A stretch of 64,000 nt of DNA. Source: an uncultured Bacteroidota bacterium. Lineage in GTDB: Bacteria > Bacteroidota > Bacteroidia > Flavobacteriales > Flavobacteriaceae. Below, piece by piece: positions 44,078-54,487 of this stretch. Under the pieces are notes generated by a model, which worked only from the letters and a program-made list of their open reading frames with translations, searched no databases and had not been told where the DNA came from. Location of the stretch: the NCBI GenBank assembly GCA_902604715.1, contig CACLAD010000003.1, positions 29,837 through 93,836 on the forward strand, written 5' to 3'. Within the stretch, counting starts at the first letter, position 1. The number at the start of each line of letters is the position of its first letter. Position numbers and translations under genes: made by a program.

Positions 44078-45279
44078 TTTAGTATTGCTTTTAGCCTATT
44101 TTGATATTTTTCAAGGGTGTACAATTTACTTAACTTCAAAGCATTCATGCTAAATTGTAGTTGTTTTTTTTTATCTAGGTATAAGCTTAATATTTTTTTT
44201 ATTAACATGTCAATATCACCTGGATCTACATAAAATCCTTCTTTGTTATCTCTAATTACTGACCCGGAGCTATAAGTAGTTAAAAGAGGAATTCCAAAAC
44301 TTATAGCCTCATAGTTTACCAATGCTGACCCTTCAAGATAGCTTGGCATTATAAATAAATTAGACTTTAAGTATAATCTGTTTAAAGATTCTTTATCTAA
44401 TTTTCCATAAAATTTTACATTTCGTGGGATATTAACTATATTAAAATTGTTTAATTCCCTTTTAACATCTCCAACAATATGAAAAAAAATTCTTTCATTA
44501 TCCTTTAATTTTTCTGCAACTTTAATAATATCTAAAACCCCTTTTCTTATCGCTTCGTTTCCGACAAACAAAAGATTGAAATCATCACTTTTTAGTTTTT
44601 TTTGAATATTCTTTGTCAAAGAACTGTGTTTTAAAGGATTGGTAAATCCGTATGGGATTACAAAAATTTTTGATTTATTAATATTTATTCTAATCAATTC
44701 ATCACGTACATAGTTAGATGGACATATTATCATGCTTGAAAATTTTAATTCCTGGGACTCTTTTTTTAAAAATTTAGTACAATTTAAAATATGTTGATTT
44801 AAGTTAATTGCATATTTATCAGATAAACTTCTGTACATTGATATTTGAGATGTTCTAGGTGCTACACATTGCTCCAAAATTAATTTTTTTTTCAAATAAT
44901 ATTTTTCAAAAATATTGTATGCATTAGTATCGAAGGAAACAATATTATCAAACTTATTCTCATCGACAGAAAATGATTTCTTTAATAAAATTTTAGAAGA
45001 AAATCCAATAGCAGAATTAAAATAACTTTTTGAAAAAAACCTAATTGCAAACCTATAAAAAATGCCTGCCACATAAGATGAAATTACATGATTATTAGAT
45101 ATGTTTTTATTATTAAACCTTTCAAATTTTCGAAATAAATTTTTAAATATAATATCCAAAAAAGTTCCTTTATTGTAAAAATCTGTAATCAAAAAAGATA
45201 GTTTATTTTCTTTAGCTAAAATACTAGCAAGATCATAGTTTCTTCTGGAGGTTATTTGAAAAACAAGATACTTAGACAT
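44074..45279 (-). CDS. Family 4 glycosyltransferase
   Basis: GT-B glycosyltransferase of 401 aa. I chose the ATG at 45277-45279 (protein MSKYLVFQITSRR), which leaves an 8-base overlap with the polymerase gene; an upstream start at 45306 would overlap it by 35 bases and add nine residues. The C-terminal domain carries FNLLFVGNEAIRKGVLDI and the E-x7-E motif in MPSYLEGSALVNYEAISFG. Basic, hydrophobic N-terminal stretches (residues 40-90) suggest membrane association. The sugar donor is unknown. Confidence 0.87.
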   Translation of the reverse strand: MSKYLVFQITSRRNYDLASILAKENKLSFLITDFYNKGTFLDIIFKNLFRKFERFNNKNISNNHVISSYVAGIFYRFAIRFFSKSYFNSAIGFSSKILLKKSFSVDENKFDNIVSFDTNAYNIFEKYYLKKKLILEQCVAPRTSQISMYRSLSDKYAINLNQHILNCTKFLKKESQELKFSSMIICPSNYVRDELIRININKSKIFVIPYGFTNPLKHSSLTKNIQKKLKSDDFNLLFVGNEAIRKGVLDIIKVAEKLKDNERIFFHIVGDVKRELNNFNIVNIPRNVKFYGKLDKESLNRLYLKSNLFIMPSYLEGSALVNYEAISFGIPLLTTYSSGSVIRDNKEGFYVDPGDIDMLIKKILSLYLDKKKQLQFSMNALKLSKLYTLEKYQNRLKAILK

Positions 45280-46510
45280 ACTTATTAATTTTTGATGTTT
45301 TGACAATCAAATAAAATATTAAGATACCCTGTAAAATTGTTGTGGGAATAAAACTTATTGAATCATAAACACTTAAAAAAATCATAATCACAAAATAGGA
45401 ATAAAACATCTTAATCATTATATCATTAGAATAATAGGCAGCAACCCAAATATACTTTGAAAGTCTTGCGAAAAAATAAAAAACTAAAAAACTAAAAAAA
45501 CCAAAATCGTAAAAGGTATCGGCAAAGCCTGTAAGTGTCAGATATGACTTGTAGTATGAGTTCATTACAGAATTATCTCGTGCTTTTTTTGTGTCAAATG
45601 TTGAAATAGTGACAGATTTTTTTAAATTTTCTCCAAACAAGACGCTACTAAAGTATTGGTGGGTAAATTTATTGATAAACCTTGCACCATATGAATAGCC
45701 ATTGTTTTCATAAATTATCCGCATATTAACAGCTGCTTCAATAACTTCATTTGTCTTGTTACCTGAATAATATGCTGAAGCAAGCGATTGTAATGAAACG
45801 TTACTAATTTCGTTAAAGTTACCCTGGCGTGTTTCACCTCGAATTGCCGGTAAAATAAAAAACGATGATATACCGAAAGCAAAAATTAATAAAATAATTT
45901 TTTTTGATGGGATATAATTTCTGACAAAAAATAAAGGTAGTAAAATAATAATCGCCAAGGTAAAAACCTCACTCCTTCTTCCTGAGATTATTATGAAGTT
46001 AAGAGATACTATTAAATAAAGTGAGAACAATAGAAGTACGTATTTTCTCTTAAACATTAGCCATAAAAAAAATAAAATAACTGCTAAAGGTCTTAAAAAC
46101 CTTCCAAAATAAAGGAAAATTGCAATCGGTCCGGAGTTATTTAAACCTAGTTCAGAAGCATCAATTAGAAAAAAAGAAATATAAAAACCTATCAAAGTTA
46201 AAGGAGTTAATACTAAAATAATAGTTCTATAATCATAATAATTCTTTTTCAATTTGGGTTTTTTTACTTTATAACTGTAACCTACATATGAAGCTGTCAA
46301 ACATAAAATAGCATTTAATAAATACAGAAAATATTCTTGATCGCTTAAGATTAAGTTGTCTTTAACCGAATATAAAGTTGGCACAATAAAACCAAGTGTA
46401 GCAATAGCTACAATAAATGGTAACTGATAATACTTTATATTATTTTTATATGCCTGTACTACAGGTATAACAAGTAAAATTATAAGTATAATAAATAATA
46501 GGTTCCTCAT
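45272..46510 (-). CDS. O-antigen/repeat-unit polymerase (Wzy-like)
   Basis: Very hydrophobic protein of 412 aa with about ten transmembrane stretches across its length and a large hydrophilic loop (about 235-300). It contains NFIIISGRRSEVFTLAIII, the kind of arginine-rich short loop seen in oligosaccharide repeat-unit polymerases. Wzy proteins have little sequence conservation, so the call rests on topology and on position beside wzx and the glycosyltransferases. It would join lipid-linked repeat units on the periplasmic face. Its start overlaps the wzx stop by 1 base. Confidence 0.78.
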   Translation of the reverse strand: MRNLLFIILIILLVIPVVQAYKNNIKYYQLPFIVAIATLGFIVPTLYSVKDNLILSDQEYFLYLLNAILCLTASYVGYSYKVKKPKLKKNYYDYRTIILVLTPLTLIGFYISFFLIDASELGLNNSGPIAIFLYFGRFLRPLAVILFFLWLMFKRKYVLLLFSLYLIVSLNFIIISGRRSEVFTLAIIILLPLFFVRNYIPSKKIILLIFAFGISSFFILPAIRGETRQGNFNEISNVSLQSLASAYYSGNKTNEVIEAAVNMRIIYENNGYSYGARFINKFTHQYFSSVLFGENLKKSVTISTFDTKKARDNSVMNSYYKSYLTLTGFADTFYDFGFFSFLVFYFFARLSKYIWVAAYYSNDIMIKMFYSYFVIMIFLSVYDSISFIPTTILQGILIFYLIVKTSKINKYV

Positions 46511-47943
46511 TAATCAACAGTAAGCAATTTAATTTTATTAATAATTTCTTCACATATTTTTCTTTCAAATAAGAATATTAAGATAACATATGTTATGATG
46601 GGAATTATTGTGTTAGTTGAGAGTTTCACTATTGATGTTAAATTTGAAAACTCAACCAAGTAGTAAATTGGAATAAATGAACAGAAAGAAATAAATAGAT
46701 GTTTTAAGACAGAAAAATACAAAGATTTTAATTGATTATGAAAACCTTTAAAGGCATGTCGAAGCAAATAAGGTGCATTGACTAAATAAAACAAGCCTAT
46801 TCCTACCGCAACACCGACTATACCAAAAAAATACGCAAGTGGAATTATAATTATAATATTTTGAATAAAACTATTGAATGTAACTTTTGACATTTCTTTA
46901 AACTTCCCCTGAATTTTTAAAGATACAACCCAATTAAGTGAAATTAATCTGAATATCATTCCAATTGATAAAATTTTAATATATATAATCGAATTAGTCC
47001 ATTTTTCAGGAAAAATTAATTTAACGAGATGTTCAGCATTGGAAAATTGCCATAGACAAAAAGGTATTCCAATCATAGAAATATAAATCGTAATTTTTCT
47101 TAAATTATCTATGTTTGTATAAATGTTTGAAGAATTTTTCATGAATGATGGAAACAAAACAGTCGGAAATGCAAGCCCAATCAAACTTATAACTTGAGTA
47201 GACAATGACATAGCAATAAAATAATAACCGATTACTTCTTGAGAAACAATTAATCCTAGAATAATAATATCAATTTGCATTGAAAGCCTTGAAAAGAAAG
47301 AAAAAATAAAATTATAAAAACTATCAAAAACTAAATATTTCCATCTTCTTAAATCAAATAAAACAAAAGGTAATCGCGTATGTTTAAATAAATATATCAT
47401 TCTGAGAATTGAGGCAAAAACAACTGGAACTACGAAACTGTAAACTCCAAAATTAAGTAAAGCTAAAATTACAATTCCAACATTTATTATTAAAAACTCA
47501 AAAATTTTAATTAATGAAATTAATCTAAACTCTAAATCGATATTTAATTTTGCAAAGGGTACAATACTTATAACTTGAAATGGTATTGATAAACTTAAAA
47601 CTAGTACCAGTTTAAAAATCTCAGCATCATTATAAAACAATGAACCAATATATCCAAATAAAATGGCTGCTAATAAACTGATAAATAAAACTATAACTGA
47701 AAGAGTAAAAGATAAATTGTACCATAAAAAAAATGATTTACCTCTTTTTATTAGTACATCCTGTAATCCAAATTGTTGTATTAAGTTACTAAATATTGTG
47801 ATAGAATTTACGAGTGCAATTTTTCCAAAATCTTCAGGGCTTAGTATCCAAACTAATACTAGTTGTGAAATTAAAGCAATTAATTTCATTGAGATAGTTT
47901 GTAGGAAAATCCAAACAATACCATTAAAAATTTTTTTAATCAT
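46510..47943 (-). CDS. Lipid-linked repeat-unit flippase (Wzx, MOP superfamily)
   Basis: Integral membrane flippase of 477 aa that would move undecaprenyl-linked repeat units to the periplasmic side. The ATG at 47941-47943 (MIKKIFNGIVWIFLQ) gives an 8-base overlap with the upstream gene and the usual N-terminus; an alternative start at 47958 adds five residues. Family features are SMKLIALISQLVLVWILSPEDFGKIAL, IQQFGLQDVLIKR and a succession of 12-14 hydrophobic segments. It resembles the WzxC/MurJ-like branch (PF01943/PF13440 type). Confidence 0.9.
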   Translation of the reverse strand: MIKKIFNGIVWIFLQTISMKLIALISQLVLVWILSPEDFGKIALVNSITIFSNLIQQFGLQDVLIKRGKSFFLWYNLSFTLSVIVLFISLLAAILFGYIGSLFYNDAEIFKLVLVLSLSIPFQVISIVPFAKLNIDLEFRLISLIKIFEFLIINVGIVILALLNFGVYSFVVPVVFASILRMIYLFKHTRLPFVLFDLRRWKYLVFDSFYNFIFSFFSRLSMQIDIIILGLIVSQEVIGYYFIAMSLSTQVISLIGLAFPTVLFPSFMKNSSNIYTNIDNLRKITIYISMIGIPFCLWQFSNAEHLVKLIFPEKWTNSIIYIKILSIGMIFRLISLNWVVSLKIQGKFKEMSKVTFNSFIQNIIIIIPLAYFFGIVGVAVGIGLFYLVNAPYLLRHAFKGFHNQLKSLYFSVLKHLFISFCSFIPIYYLVEFSNLTSIVKLSTNTIIPIITYVILIFLFERKICEEIINKIKLLTVD

Positions 47944-48892
47944 TTTTGTTTTTAACAAACCAATTGTAATAATTTTCTAGTTCGTTTTCGATTTTAAAAA
48001 TAGGCTCAAACCCAATTGATTTTAACTTACTGATATCTGCCTTCCAATTCACTGGATTTCCAACTTTTATATCTCCATGAAAATGTAAATTTGGAGTTTT
48101 ATCAGCATTTTTAAACAGAACTTGGACGGCATATTTAATGGTTACTTCATCCCCATTTGCTAGATTATAAACATCAAATAGCTTATTGTTCTTGTGTTTT
48201 AAAACGAAAAAACTTGCTCTAACAATATCACTGACATGAATATAGTCTCTTGTCTCATTACCAGTTCCAAACAAATTAATTTTATTTTTATTTTTAATGT
48301 ATCTTTTCATTACATCCCAAAATATCTGTTTTTTTAAGCCAACTCCGTAAGCGGAAAAAATTCTAAAAATTACACAGTTAATATTGTAAAGACTTGAATA
48401 AAAATGTATTATTTTTTCAACCAAAGACTTGTGTAATCCATAGGGTGATATTGGATTAATCACAGCAGATTCGCTAATTGGTAAATGTTTTGGGTTTCCA
48501 TATACAGCTGCACTAGAAAATGTTAAAAATTTACAATCCGGGGAAAATTTACTTATAAAATTAATCAATATAACAGTTGGTGAAACTAATGAATTAAAGT
48601 CCTCAACAGGGTTATCAAATGAAAACTGGACAGAAGCAGAACCAGCCAAATGAAAAATATAGTCATATTTTGAATAACTAAAGATCTTGGTGAGGGATTT
48701 ATCATTTATCGTATCATTTACAAAATATTCAAATAAGTCATTATTTTTGGGTTTATTAATATCTATCCCAACGGTAATAGCACCATTTCTTTTGCATTCT
48801 TTTGACAAATAAGAACCTATAAATCCTGATGAACCAGTTATCAAAACCTTCTTATTTTTTAAAAAGAAAAAGTCGTCTAATTTTAAATTCAT
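47936..48892 (-). CDS. NAD-dependent sugar-nucleotide epimerase/dehydratase
   Basis: Extended SDR family enzyme of 318 aa. Motifs are VLITGSSGFIGSYLSKEC (dinucleotide binding, about residues 15-32), YIFHLAGSASVQFSF, FSSAAVYGNP and the catalytic Tyr/Lys in ISPYGLHKS. The sequence resembles UDP-glucose/GlcNAc 4-epimerase-like members of polysaccharide loci, but the substrate cannot be fixed. It lies between a GT4 (4-base overlap upstream) and wzx, and probably supplies an additional sugar nucleotide. Confidence 0.83.
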   Translation of the reverse strand: MNLKLDDFFFLKNKKVLITGSSGFIGSYLSKECKRNGAITVGIDINKPKNNDLFEYFVNDTINDKSLTKIFSYSKYDYIFHLAGSASVQFSFDNPVEDFNSLVSPTVILINFISKFSPDCKFLTFSSAAVYGNPKHLPISESAVINPISPYGLHKSLVEKIIHFYSSLYNINCVIFRIFSAYGVGLKKQIFWDVMKRYIKNKNKINLFGTGNETRDYIHVSDIVRASFFVLKHKNNKLFDVYNLANGDEVTIKYAVQVLFKNADKTPNLHFHGDIKVGNPVNWKADISKLKSIGFEPIFKIENELENYYNWFVKNKND

Positions 48893-49968
48893 TTGAAATA
48901 TTTTTTAGGAAATTCAAGCATTTTTAACCACTCTTTTTCAAAAATTTTATTACTGAAGTTTTCTTGATAAATTTTAGAAATTTCTTTTCGACAGTAAATT
49001 CCTTTTTTTAAGTTTTTTACAAAAAGTAAAAAATTTTTATTTTGAGATTTTTTATCAGTTTCAGTTAAGACTAAGCTTTTATTTAATCTTGAAATCTCAG
49101 GAAAAGCACCCATTTTTGATGCAAATATTGGTAAACCAAAACTCATAGCTTCAATAGTAACAAGTGGTAAACCCTCATTAAATATTGAGGGTATTATTAC
49201 TGCATCGTAAGAATTTAAAAGATTTACATATTCTTTATCACTATATGGACCTAAAATTTTAACCTGTTTACTTAAACCATTGTTTTCAATTGTTTTTGCT
49301 ATAGCGTCTAATGATGGACCCATCCCGTGGATGTTTAAAAGAATTTTTTCTTTTAAAATAACATCTTTAACATTGGAAATAAAAGGTTCAAGACCTTTAT
49401 TGATTGCAAGCCTACCAAAAAAAGCAATCTTAGTGTATTGATTATTTTTTTTAATTCTTTTGATTCTAGGTATTTCTAATTTTTTTGAAAAGCATGGTAA
49501 ATAATTTACAGAAATCTTGTCTGAAACATTTAACTTATAATTATTTACCATTGACTTGGTTTGTACAGCAATTGCGTCAAACACCTTAACTGAGACCATT
49601 CTTAAACTATCCATTTTTGCATCATAGTGAACCTCTTGTTGAATTTTAAATGTGGATGAACCTAATATTCTGGCTAAAAAATTAAACCCATGACCAGGAC
49701 CACATGCTATAAAGATATCAGGATTCCAAAACCTTGCCTTTAAAGCAGTAATCAGTAGTAACAAAAACTTGTGTATTTTATTTTTAGGCTTGTAAGGCAA
49801 ACTTATTTCTTTATAATCTGATGATTTAAAATTTTTTTCATTATTGTCATTAATATTTACAACAAAGAGATTTATGTTTTCTTTAGATTTAAGAAATTTA
49901 ATTAGGTGCATAAAATGAATTATTAATCCCCCTTTGTGATCGGTGTTTCCCATTATTAATACCTTCAT
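48889..49968 (-). CDS. Family 4 glycosyltransferase
   Basis: GT-B glycosyltransferase of 359 aa. The N-terminal half contains GNTDHKGGLIIHFMHLIKFL and FIACGPGHGFNFLARIL. The C-terminal half contains KIAFFGRLAINKGLEPFIS, the nucleotide-binding LLNSYDAVIIPSIFNEGLP and the E-x7-E motif continuing into VTIEAMSFGLPI. Substrates are unknown. It is separated by 14 bases from the UDP-glucuronate 4-epimerase-like gene and overlaps the next gene by 4 bases. Confidence 0.89.
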   Translation of the reverse strand: MKVLIMGNTDHKGGLIIHFMHLIKFLKSKENINLFVVNINDNNEKNFKSSDYKEISLPYKPKNKIHKFLLLLITALKARFWNPDIFIACGPGHGFNFLARILGSSTFKIQQEVHYDAKMDSLRMVSVKVFDAIAVQTKSMVNNYKLNVSDKISVNYLPCFSKKLEIPRIKRIKKNNQYTKIAFFGRLAINKGLEPFISNVKDVILKEKILLNIHGMGPSLDAIAKTIENNGLSKQVKILGPYSDKEYVNLLNSYDAVIIPSIFNEGLPLVTIEAMSFGLPIFASKMGAFPEISRLNKSLVLTETDKKSQNKNFLLFVKNLKKGIYCRKEISKIYQENFSNKIFEKEWLKMLEFPKKYFK

Positions 49969-49982
49969 TTCAGAGTTTTTAA

Positions 49983-51014
49983 TTAATTGATTGAATAGTA
50001 GGATTTAAACCACTTAATAAAATTACTGACACCTAAAGTAATTGGTGTAATTGGTTTATAGTTATAATCATTTTCAAGACTTGATACGTCTGCCCATGTC
50101 TTATTAACATCCCCCGGTTGCATTGATAACATTTCTTTTTTTGCTTTCAATCCTAATTCCTTTTCTATTGCTTTGATGAATTCAGTTAGCTTGACCGGGT
50201 TGCTATTTCCAATATTATAAAGTTTATAATTAGAATCGTTTTTAGAATCAAAAATTATAGTATTAACAAGCCCTTCAATTATATCGTCTATATATGTAAA
50301 ATCACGGAATAGATTTCCTTTATTAAAAACTTTTATTGTTTCATTATTTAAAATTGCATTGGTAAATAAAAACATTGCCATATCTGGCCTACCCCAAGGA
50401 CCGTAAACTGTAAAAAATCTCAATCCGATAGTCTCAATATTATATAAGTGACTGTAGGTATATGCCATAAGTTCATTAGATTTTTTTGTTGCGGCATACA
50501 AGCTTATAGGCTTATTTACATTTTCTTTTTCTGAAAAAGGAACCATCGAGGAATTACCATAAACACTTGAGCTAGATGCGTAAATAAATCTCTTTATTTT
50601 GAAATGCTTGACAGACTCAAGAATGGTGAAAAAACCATTTATGTTAGATTCAATATATAATTTAGGGTTTTTAAGTGAGTATCTTACTCCGGCTTGTGCG
50701 GCTAGATTACAAACAATATCAACTCTATTTTTTTTAAAAATATCGAAAACGACTTCTTTGTTATTAATATTTGTCCTTATAAACTGCATTTGTTTGCCAT
50801 GTAATTGGCTTGAAACAATTTTATTAAATCTAGAGGCCTGTTCTTTAATAATACCCAGCTTAAGCAGACGGTCATATTTTAAATTAACATCATAATAATC
50901 GCTTACATTATCTAAACCAATGACATAAAACCCTTTTTTAAGCAATGATTCACATAAGTGATATCCAATAAAACCGGCAGAACCTGTTATCAGAATTATT
51001 TTTTCTTTTCTCAT
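49983..51014 (-). CDS. UDP-glucuronate 4-epimerase (CapI/LpsL-like)
   Basis: Extended SDR enzyme of 343 aa that interconverts UDP-glucuronate and UDP-galacturonate. Subfamily marks are [19 protein letters not shown], the [17 protein letters not shown] stretch characteristic of this group, [25 protein letters not shown], the active-site Tyr/Lys in [11 protein letters not shown], and [15 protein letters not shown]. It takes its substrate from Ugd, encoded immediately upstream with a 4-base overlap. Galacturonate is therefore a likely acidic component of the polysaccharide. Confidence 0.92.
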   Translation of the reverse strand: MRKEKIILITGSAGFIGYHLCESLLKKGFYVIGLDNVSDYYDVNLKYDRLLKLGIIKEQASRFNKIVSSQLHGKQMQFIRTNINNKEVVFDIFKKNRVDIVCNLAAQAGVRYSLKNPKLYIESNINGFFTILESVKHFKIKRFIYASSSSVYGNSSMVPFSEKENVNKPISLYAATKKSNELMAYTYSHLYNIETIGLRFFTVYGPWGRPDMAMFLFTNAILNNETIKVFNKGNLFRDFTYIDDIIEGLVNTIIFDSKNDSNYKLYNIGNSNPVKLTEFIKAIEKELGLKAKKEMLSMQPGDVNKTWADVSSLENDYNYKPITPITLGVSNFIKWFKSYYSIN

Positions 51015-52408
51015 CTCCTTCCAACTCCTTGATAAACAAATCCTATTTTTTCTAAAATTATTTTATCTAAAATATTACGCCCATCAAAAATAAATGCTGG
51101 TTTATTCATTAAATTAAAAATTCTTTTCCAGTCATAATTCTTAAATTCATCCCATTCTGTAAGTATAGCAATTGCATGTGCACCATCTGCTATTTTGTAA
51201 GGTTCCTTTTCAAATTTTAAATACTTCATATTCTGATTTTCTGGGCGGGTTCCAAGACTGTTAATATCATCCATAATTTTCTTTGAATTCACCTTTGGAT
51301 CAAATACTGAAATATATGCTTTCTCATTTAATAATGCATCAGCGACATAAATTGCAGCAGATTCCCTAGTGTCATTTGTATCTTTTTTAAATGACCAACC
51401 TAAGAATGCGATTTTTTTACCATTTACAGTGTTGTATAGACTTCTAATTATATTTTTGGCAAATCTGAAACGTTGATAATTATTCATTTTAATCACTTGA
51501 TGCCAATATTCAGCTACTTCATTTAGACCTAGACTCTTGGCAATATAAACTAAATTCAAAATGTCTTTCTGAAAGCATGAACCACCAAAACCGACAGATG
51601 GTTTTAAAAACTTATCTCCAATTCTAGTATCCATACCTATGGCTTTGGCGACCTCCAAAACATCAGCACCTGTAGCTTCACAAAGTTCAGAAAGGGAATT
51701 AATTGATGACACCCTTTGAGCTAAAAAAGCATTTGCAGTGAGTTTGGATAGTTCAGATGACCAAATATTTGTTGTTAAAATATTTTTTTTTGGAACCCAT
51801 GACTCATATATATTAACCAGCGATTTCATTGCTTTTTTACCATTTTTTGTTTTATAATTACCACCAATTAGAACCCTGTCGGGTACTGCCAAATCACGCA
51901 TAGCTGTTCCTTCTGCTAGAAATTCTGGATTTGACAAAATTTCAAAATTTACACCATTCCCAGTATTATTTAAAATATCCTGTATGGCTTCAGCTGTTTT
52001 TACAGGGAGGGTAGATTTCTCAACTACAATCTTATCTGTTTTGGCAACACGTGCGATTTGTCTAGCACACAATTCAACATATTTTAAGTCTGCAGCCATT
52101 CCTTTTCCGTCACCATAGGTTTTTGTAGGTGTATTAACAGAAATAAAAATTATTTCAGATTTTTCAATAGAATTATCTATCTGCGTTGAAAAGAAAAGAT
52201 TTCTGTTTCTGGTCTCTGATATAACCTTTGCTAAACCCGGCTCATATATTGGAAGTTTATCTAATTCTTTTTCATTCCATTGATTTATTCGATCTTCATC
52301 AAGATCAACTACAGTTACCATTATATCAGGATTTTTTTGAGCAATAACGGCCATCGTTGGGCCACCAACGTATCCAGCTCCAATACAGCATATATTTTTA
52401 ATTTTCAT
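51011..52408 (-). CDS. ugd: UDP-glucose 6-dehydrogenase (animal-type length)
   Basis: NAD+-dependent oxidation of UDP-glucose to UDP-glucuronate. The 465-aa form resembles eukaryotic UGDH more than the shorter bacterial type: [64 protein letters not shown] and the catalytic [15 protein letters not shown] with Cys about C278, then [15 protein letters not shown]. It feeds two enzymes of this operon, the 4-epimerase and the decarboxylase. It overlaps gmd by 11 bases upstream and the 4-epimerase by 4 downstream. Confidence 0.95.
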   Translation of the reverse strand: MKIKNICCIGAGYVGGPTMAVIAQKNPDIMVTVVDLDEDRINQWNEKELDKLPIYEPGLAKVISETRNRNLFFSTQIDNSIEKSEIIFISVNTPTKTYGDGKGMAADLKYVELCARQIARVAKTDKIVVEKSTLPVKTAEAIQDILNNTGNGVNFEILSNPEFLAEGTAMRDLAVPDRVLIGGNYKTKNGKKAMKSLVNIYESWVPKKNILTTNIWSSELSKLTANAFLAQRVSSINSLSELCEATGADVLEVAKAIGMDTRIGDKFLKPSVGFGGSCFQKDILNLVYIAKSLGLNEVAEYWHQVIKMNNYQRFRFAKNIIRSLYNTVNGKKIAFLGWSFKKDTNDTRESAAIYVADALLNEKAYISVFDPKVNSKKIMDDINSLGTRPENQNMKYLKFEKEPYKIADGAHAIAILTEWDEFKNYDWKRIFNLMNKPAFIFDGRNILDKIILEKIGFVYQGVGRR

Positions 52409-53495
52409 AATCTTCTCTATTTTTAAATAACTTTAAATCTGACTGCATCATATCTTTTACCAATGATTCAAGATCAAATTCTGGTTGCCAACCTAATTTT
52501 TCTTTTGCTTTAGAATTATCACCTATTAATAAATCCACTTCAGTTGGGCGAAAATACTCGGGGTCAACAGAAAGAACCTCTTTGCCAATTTCTATTTGAT
52601 ACTCTGGGTTATTACAATTTAAAACAAATGCTTTCTCATTTATCCCATTACCTTGAAATTCAATATCTATTCCAACTTCTCTAAAAGCTAACTCAACAAA
52701 CTTTCTCACACTGGTTGTTTTTCCGGTGGCTATTACCCAGTCTTCAGGCACTTTGGCCTGAAGAATCATCCACATCATTCTAACATAGTCCTTCGCATGA
52801 CCCCAATCCCTTTTAGCATCTAAGTTTCCAAGAAAAAATTTATCTTTTTTTCCAAGTGCAATCTTTGATACGGCACGGGTAATTTTTCTTGTCACAAAGG
52901 TTTCACCTCTTCTGGGTGATTCATGATTAAATAATATCCCATTACATGCAAACATATTATATGCCTCACGATAATTTTTTGTTATCCAGTAGCCATAAAT
53001 TTTAGCTACGCCGTATGGTGATCTCGGATAAAATGGTGAATTTTCATCATAAAATCCATTAATATTTTTATTACAATTCATTCCACCATATAACTCGGAT
53101 GTTGATGCTTGATATATCTTTGTTTTTTTCTCAAAACCTAGTAATCTAACCGCCTCTAAAATTCTTAATGTACCTATTGCATCAACGTTAGCAACGTACT
53201 CAGGTATTTCAAATGACACCTTTACATGAGACATAGCTCCAAGATTATAAATTTCATCTGGCCTACAATCCCTTATGATTTTAGTTATGTTCATAGAATC
53301 AGTTAAATCGCCGTAATGTAATATGAATTTAGGATTTTCTTCATGTTTGTCTTGATAAATGTGATCGATTCTTTCAGTATTAAATGAAGAAGATCTTCTT
53401 TTAACACCATGAACCGTATATCCCTTGGCTAGTAAAAATTCAGCTAAATATGAACCATCCTGTCCTGTAATTCCTGTAATCAAAGCTACTTTCAT
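52398..53495 (-). CDS. gmd: GDP-mannose 4,6-dehydratase
   Basis: Converts GDP-D-mannose to GDP-4-keto-6-deoxy-D-mannose, the first step to GDP-L-fucose (365 aa). Motifs are [46 protein letters not shown], active-site Tyr/Lys in [31 protein letters not shown] and [13 protein letters not shown]. It is followed by ugd and preceded by the GDP-fucose synthase gene with a 2-base gap. GDP-mannose must come from genes outside this locus, because no mannose-1-phosphate guanylyltransferase is seen here. Confidence 0.96.
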   Translation of the reverse strand: MKVALITGITGQDGSYLAEFLLAKGYTVHGVKRRSSSFNTERIDHIYQDKHEENPKFILHYGDLTDSMNITKIIRDCRPDEIYNLGAMSHVKVSFEIPEYVANVDAIGTLRILEAVRLLGFEKKTKIYQASTSELYGGMNCNKNINGFYDENSPFYPRSPYGVAKIYGYWITKNYREAYNMFACNGILFNHESPRRGETFVTRKITRAVSKIALGKKDKFFLGNLDAKRDWGHAKDYVRMMWMILQAKVPEDWVIATGKTTSVRKFVELAFREVGIDIEFQGNGINEKAFVLNCNNPEYQIEIGKEVLSVDPEYFRPTEVDLLIGDNSKAKEKLGWQPEFDLESLVKDMMQSDLKLFKNREDYEN

Positions 53496-53497
53496 TA

Positions 53498-54451
53498 TTA
53501 TAATTTATTTTTTTTGTAGTTATTAATATTATTTAAAAACCAATCATAAGTTAATTTAATCCCATTCTCTAGTTTTGTGGAATGTGACCATCCTAGTTTA
53601 TTCATTTTTGAGGTGTCTAGTAATTTTTTTGGGGTTCCATCTGGTTTAGAAAGATCCCATGAAATAGTACCTTTATATCCAACTATCTTTTGTATGAGTT
53701 TAGCTAGCTCAATTATAGAAATATCTTTACCAACACCTACATTGTATAGACTTTCATCAAGTTTATTTTCAATACAAAATAATATGGCATCAGCTAAATC
53801 ATCAACAAAAAGAAATTCTCTTTTTGGTTTTCCAGAACCCCAAAGTTCAACGTTCTCACGTTCATTTAATTTTGCATCATGAAACTTTCTTATTAATGCA
53901 GGTAAGACATGTGATGATTCAAGGTCAAAATTATCATTATAACCATATAAATTTGTCGGCATAAGGCTAATGTAATCTTTCTTATATTGTTTGCGTAATG
54001 ACTCACAAAGTTTTACGCCAGAAATTTTTGCAATAGCATACCATTGATTCGTTGATTCTAATGAGTCGGTTAATAAATATTCCTCCTTAATTGGTTGGCT
54101 CGCAAACTTAGGATAAATACATGAACTTCCTAAAAAAATAAATTTATCTATCCCATTTAAGAAAGCAGCATTGATTAAATTATTTTGAATTTGCATATTT
54201 TTCATTAAAAACTCATAAGGAAAATTCATATTTGCTAAAATACCTCCCACCTTAGCTGCAGCATTTATGATTATCTGTGGCTTTTCTTTTTTTATAAATT
54301 GATAAACAGCTGTTTGATTAGTCAGGTCGAGACTGCTACTCGACTTGTAAATTAAATTAGAATAGCCCTCAAAACTTAACTTTTTACAAATAGCTGTACC
54401 AACCATTCCTTTATGTCCCGCTACATATATTTTAGATTTTTTATGAATCAT
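53498..54451 (-). CDS. fcl: GDP-L-fucose synthase
   Basis: Epimerase/reductase that turns GDP-4-keto-6-deoxymannose into GDP-L-fucose with NADPH (317 aa). Motifs are [52 protein letters not shown], active-site Tyr/Lys in [34 protein letters not shown] and [20 protein letters not shown]. It sits directly before gmd. Together the two genes predict fucose in the polysaccharide. Confidence 0.96.
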   Translation of the reverse strand: MIHKKSKIYVAGHKGMVGTAICKKLSFEGYSNLIYKSSSSLDLTNQTAVYQFIKKEKPQIIINAAAKVGGILANMNFPYEFLMKNMQIQNNLINAAFLNGIDKFIFLGSSCIYPKFASQPIKEEYLLTDSLESTNQWYAIAKISGVKLCESLRKQYKKDYISLMPTNLYGYNDNFDLESSHVLPALIRKFHDAKLNERENVELWGSGKPKREFLFVDDLADAILFCIENKLDESLYNVGVGKDISIIELAKLIQKIVGYKGTISWDLSKPDGTPKKLLDTSKMNKLGWSHSTKLENGIKLTYDWFLNNINNYKKNKL

Positions 54452-54487
54452 TATCTATTGAGTTTTTAAATAAATAAATTTCTATAA

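Noticed and set aside
47663..47980. 105-codon open frame on the plus strand
   Set aside because: Antisense to the start of wzx and the end of the epimerase gene; composition follows from the hydrophobic wzx codons read backwards.
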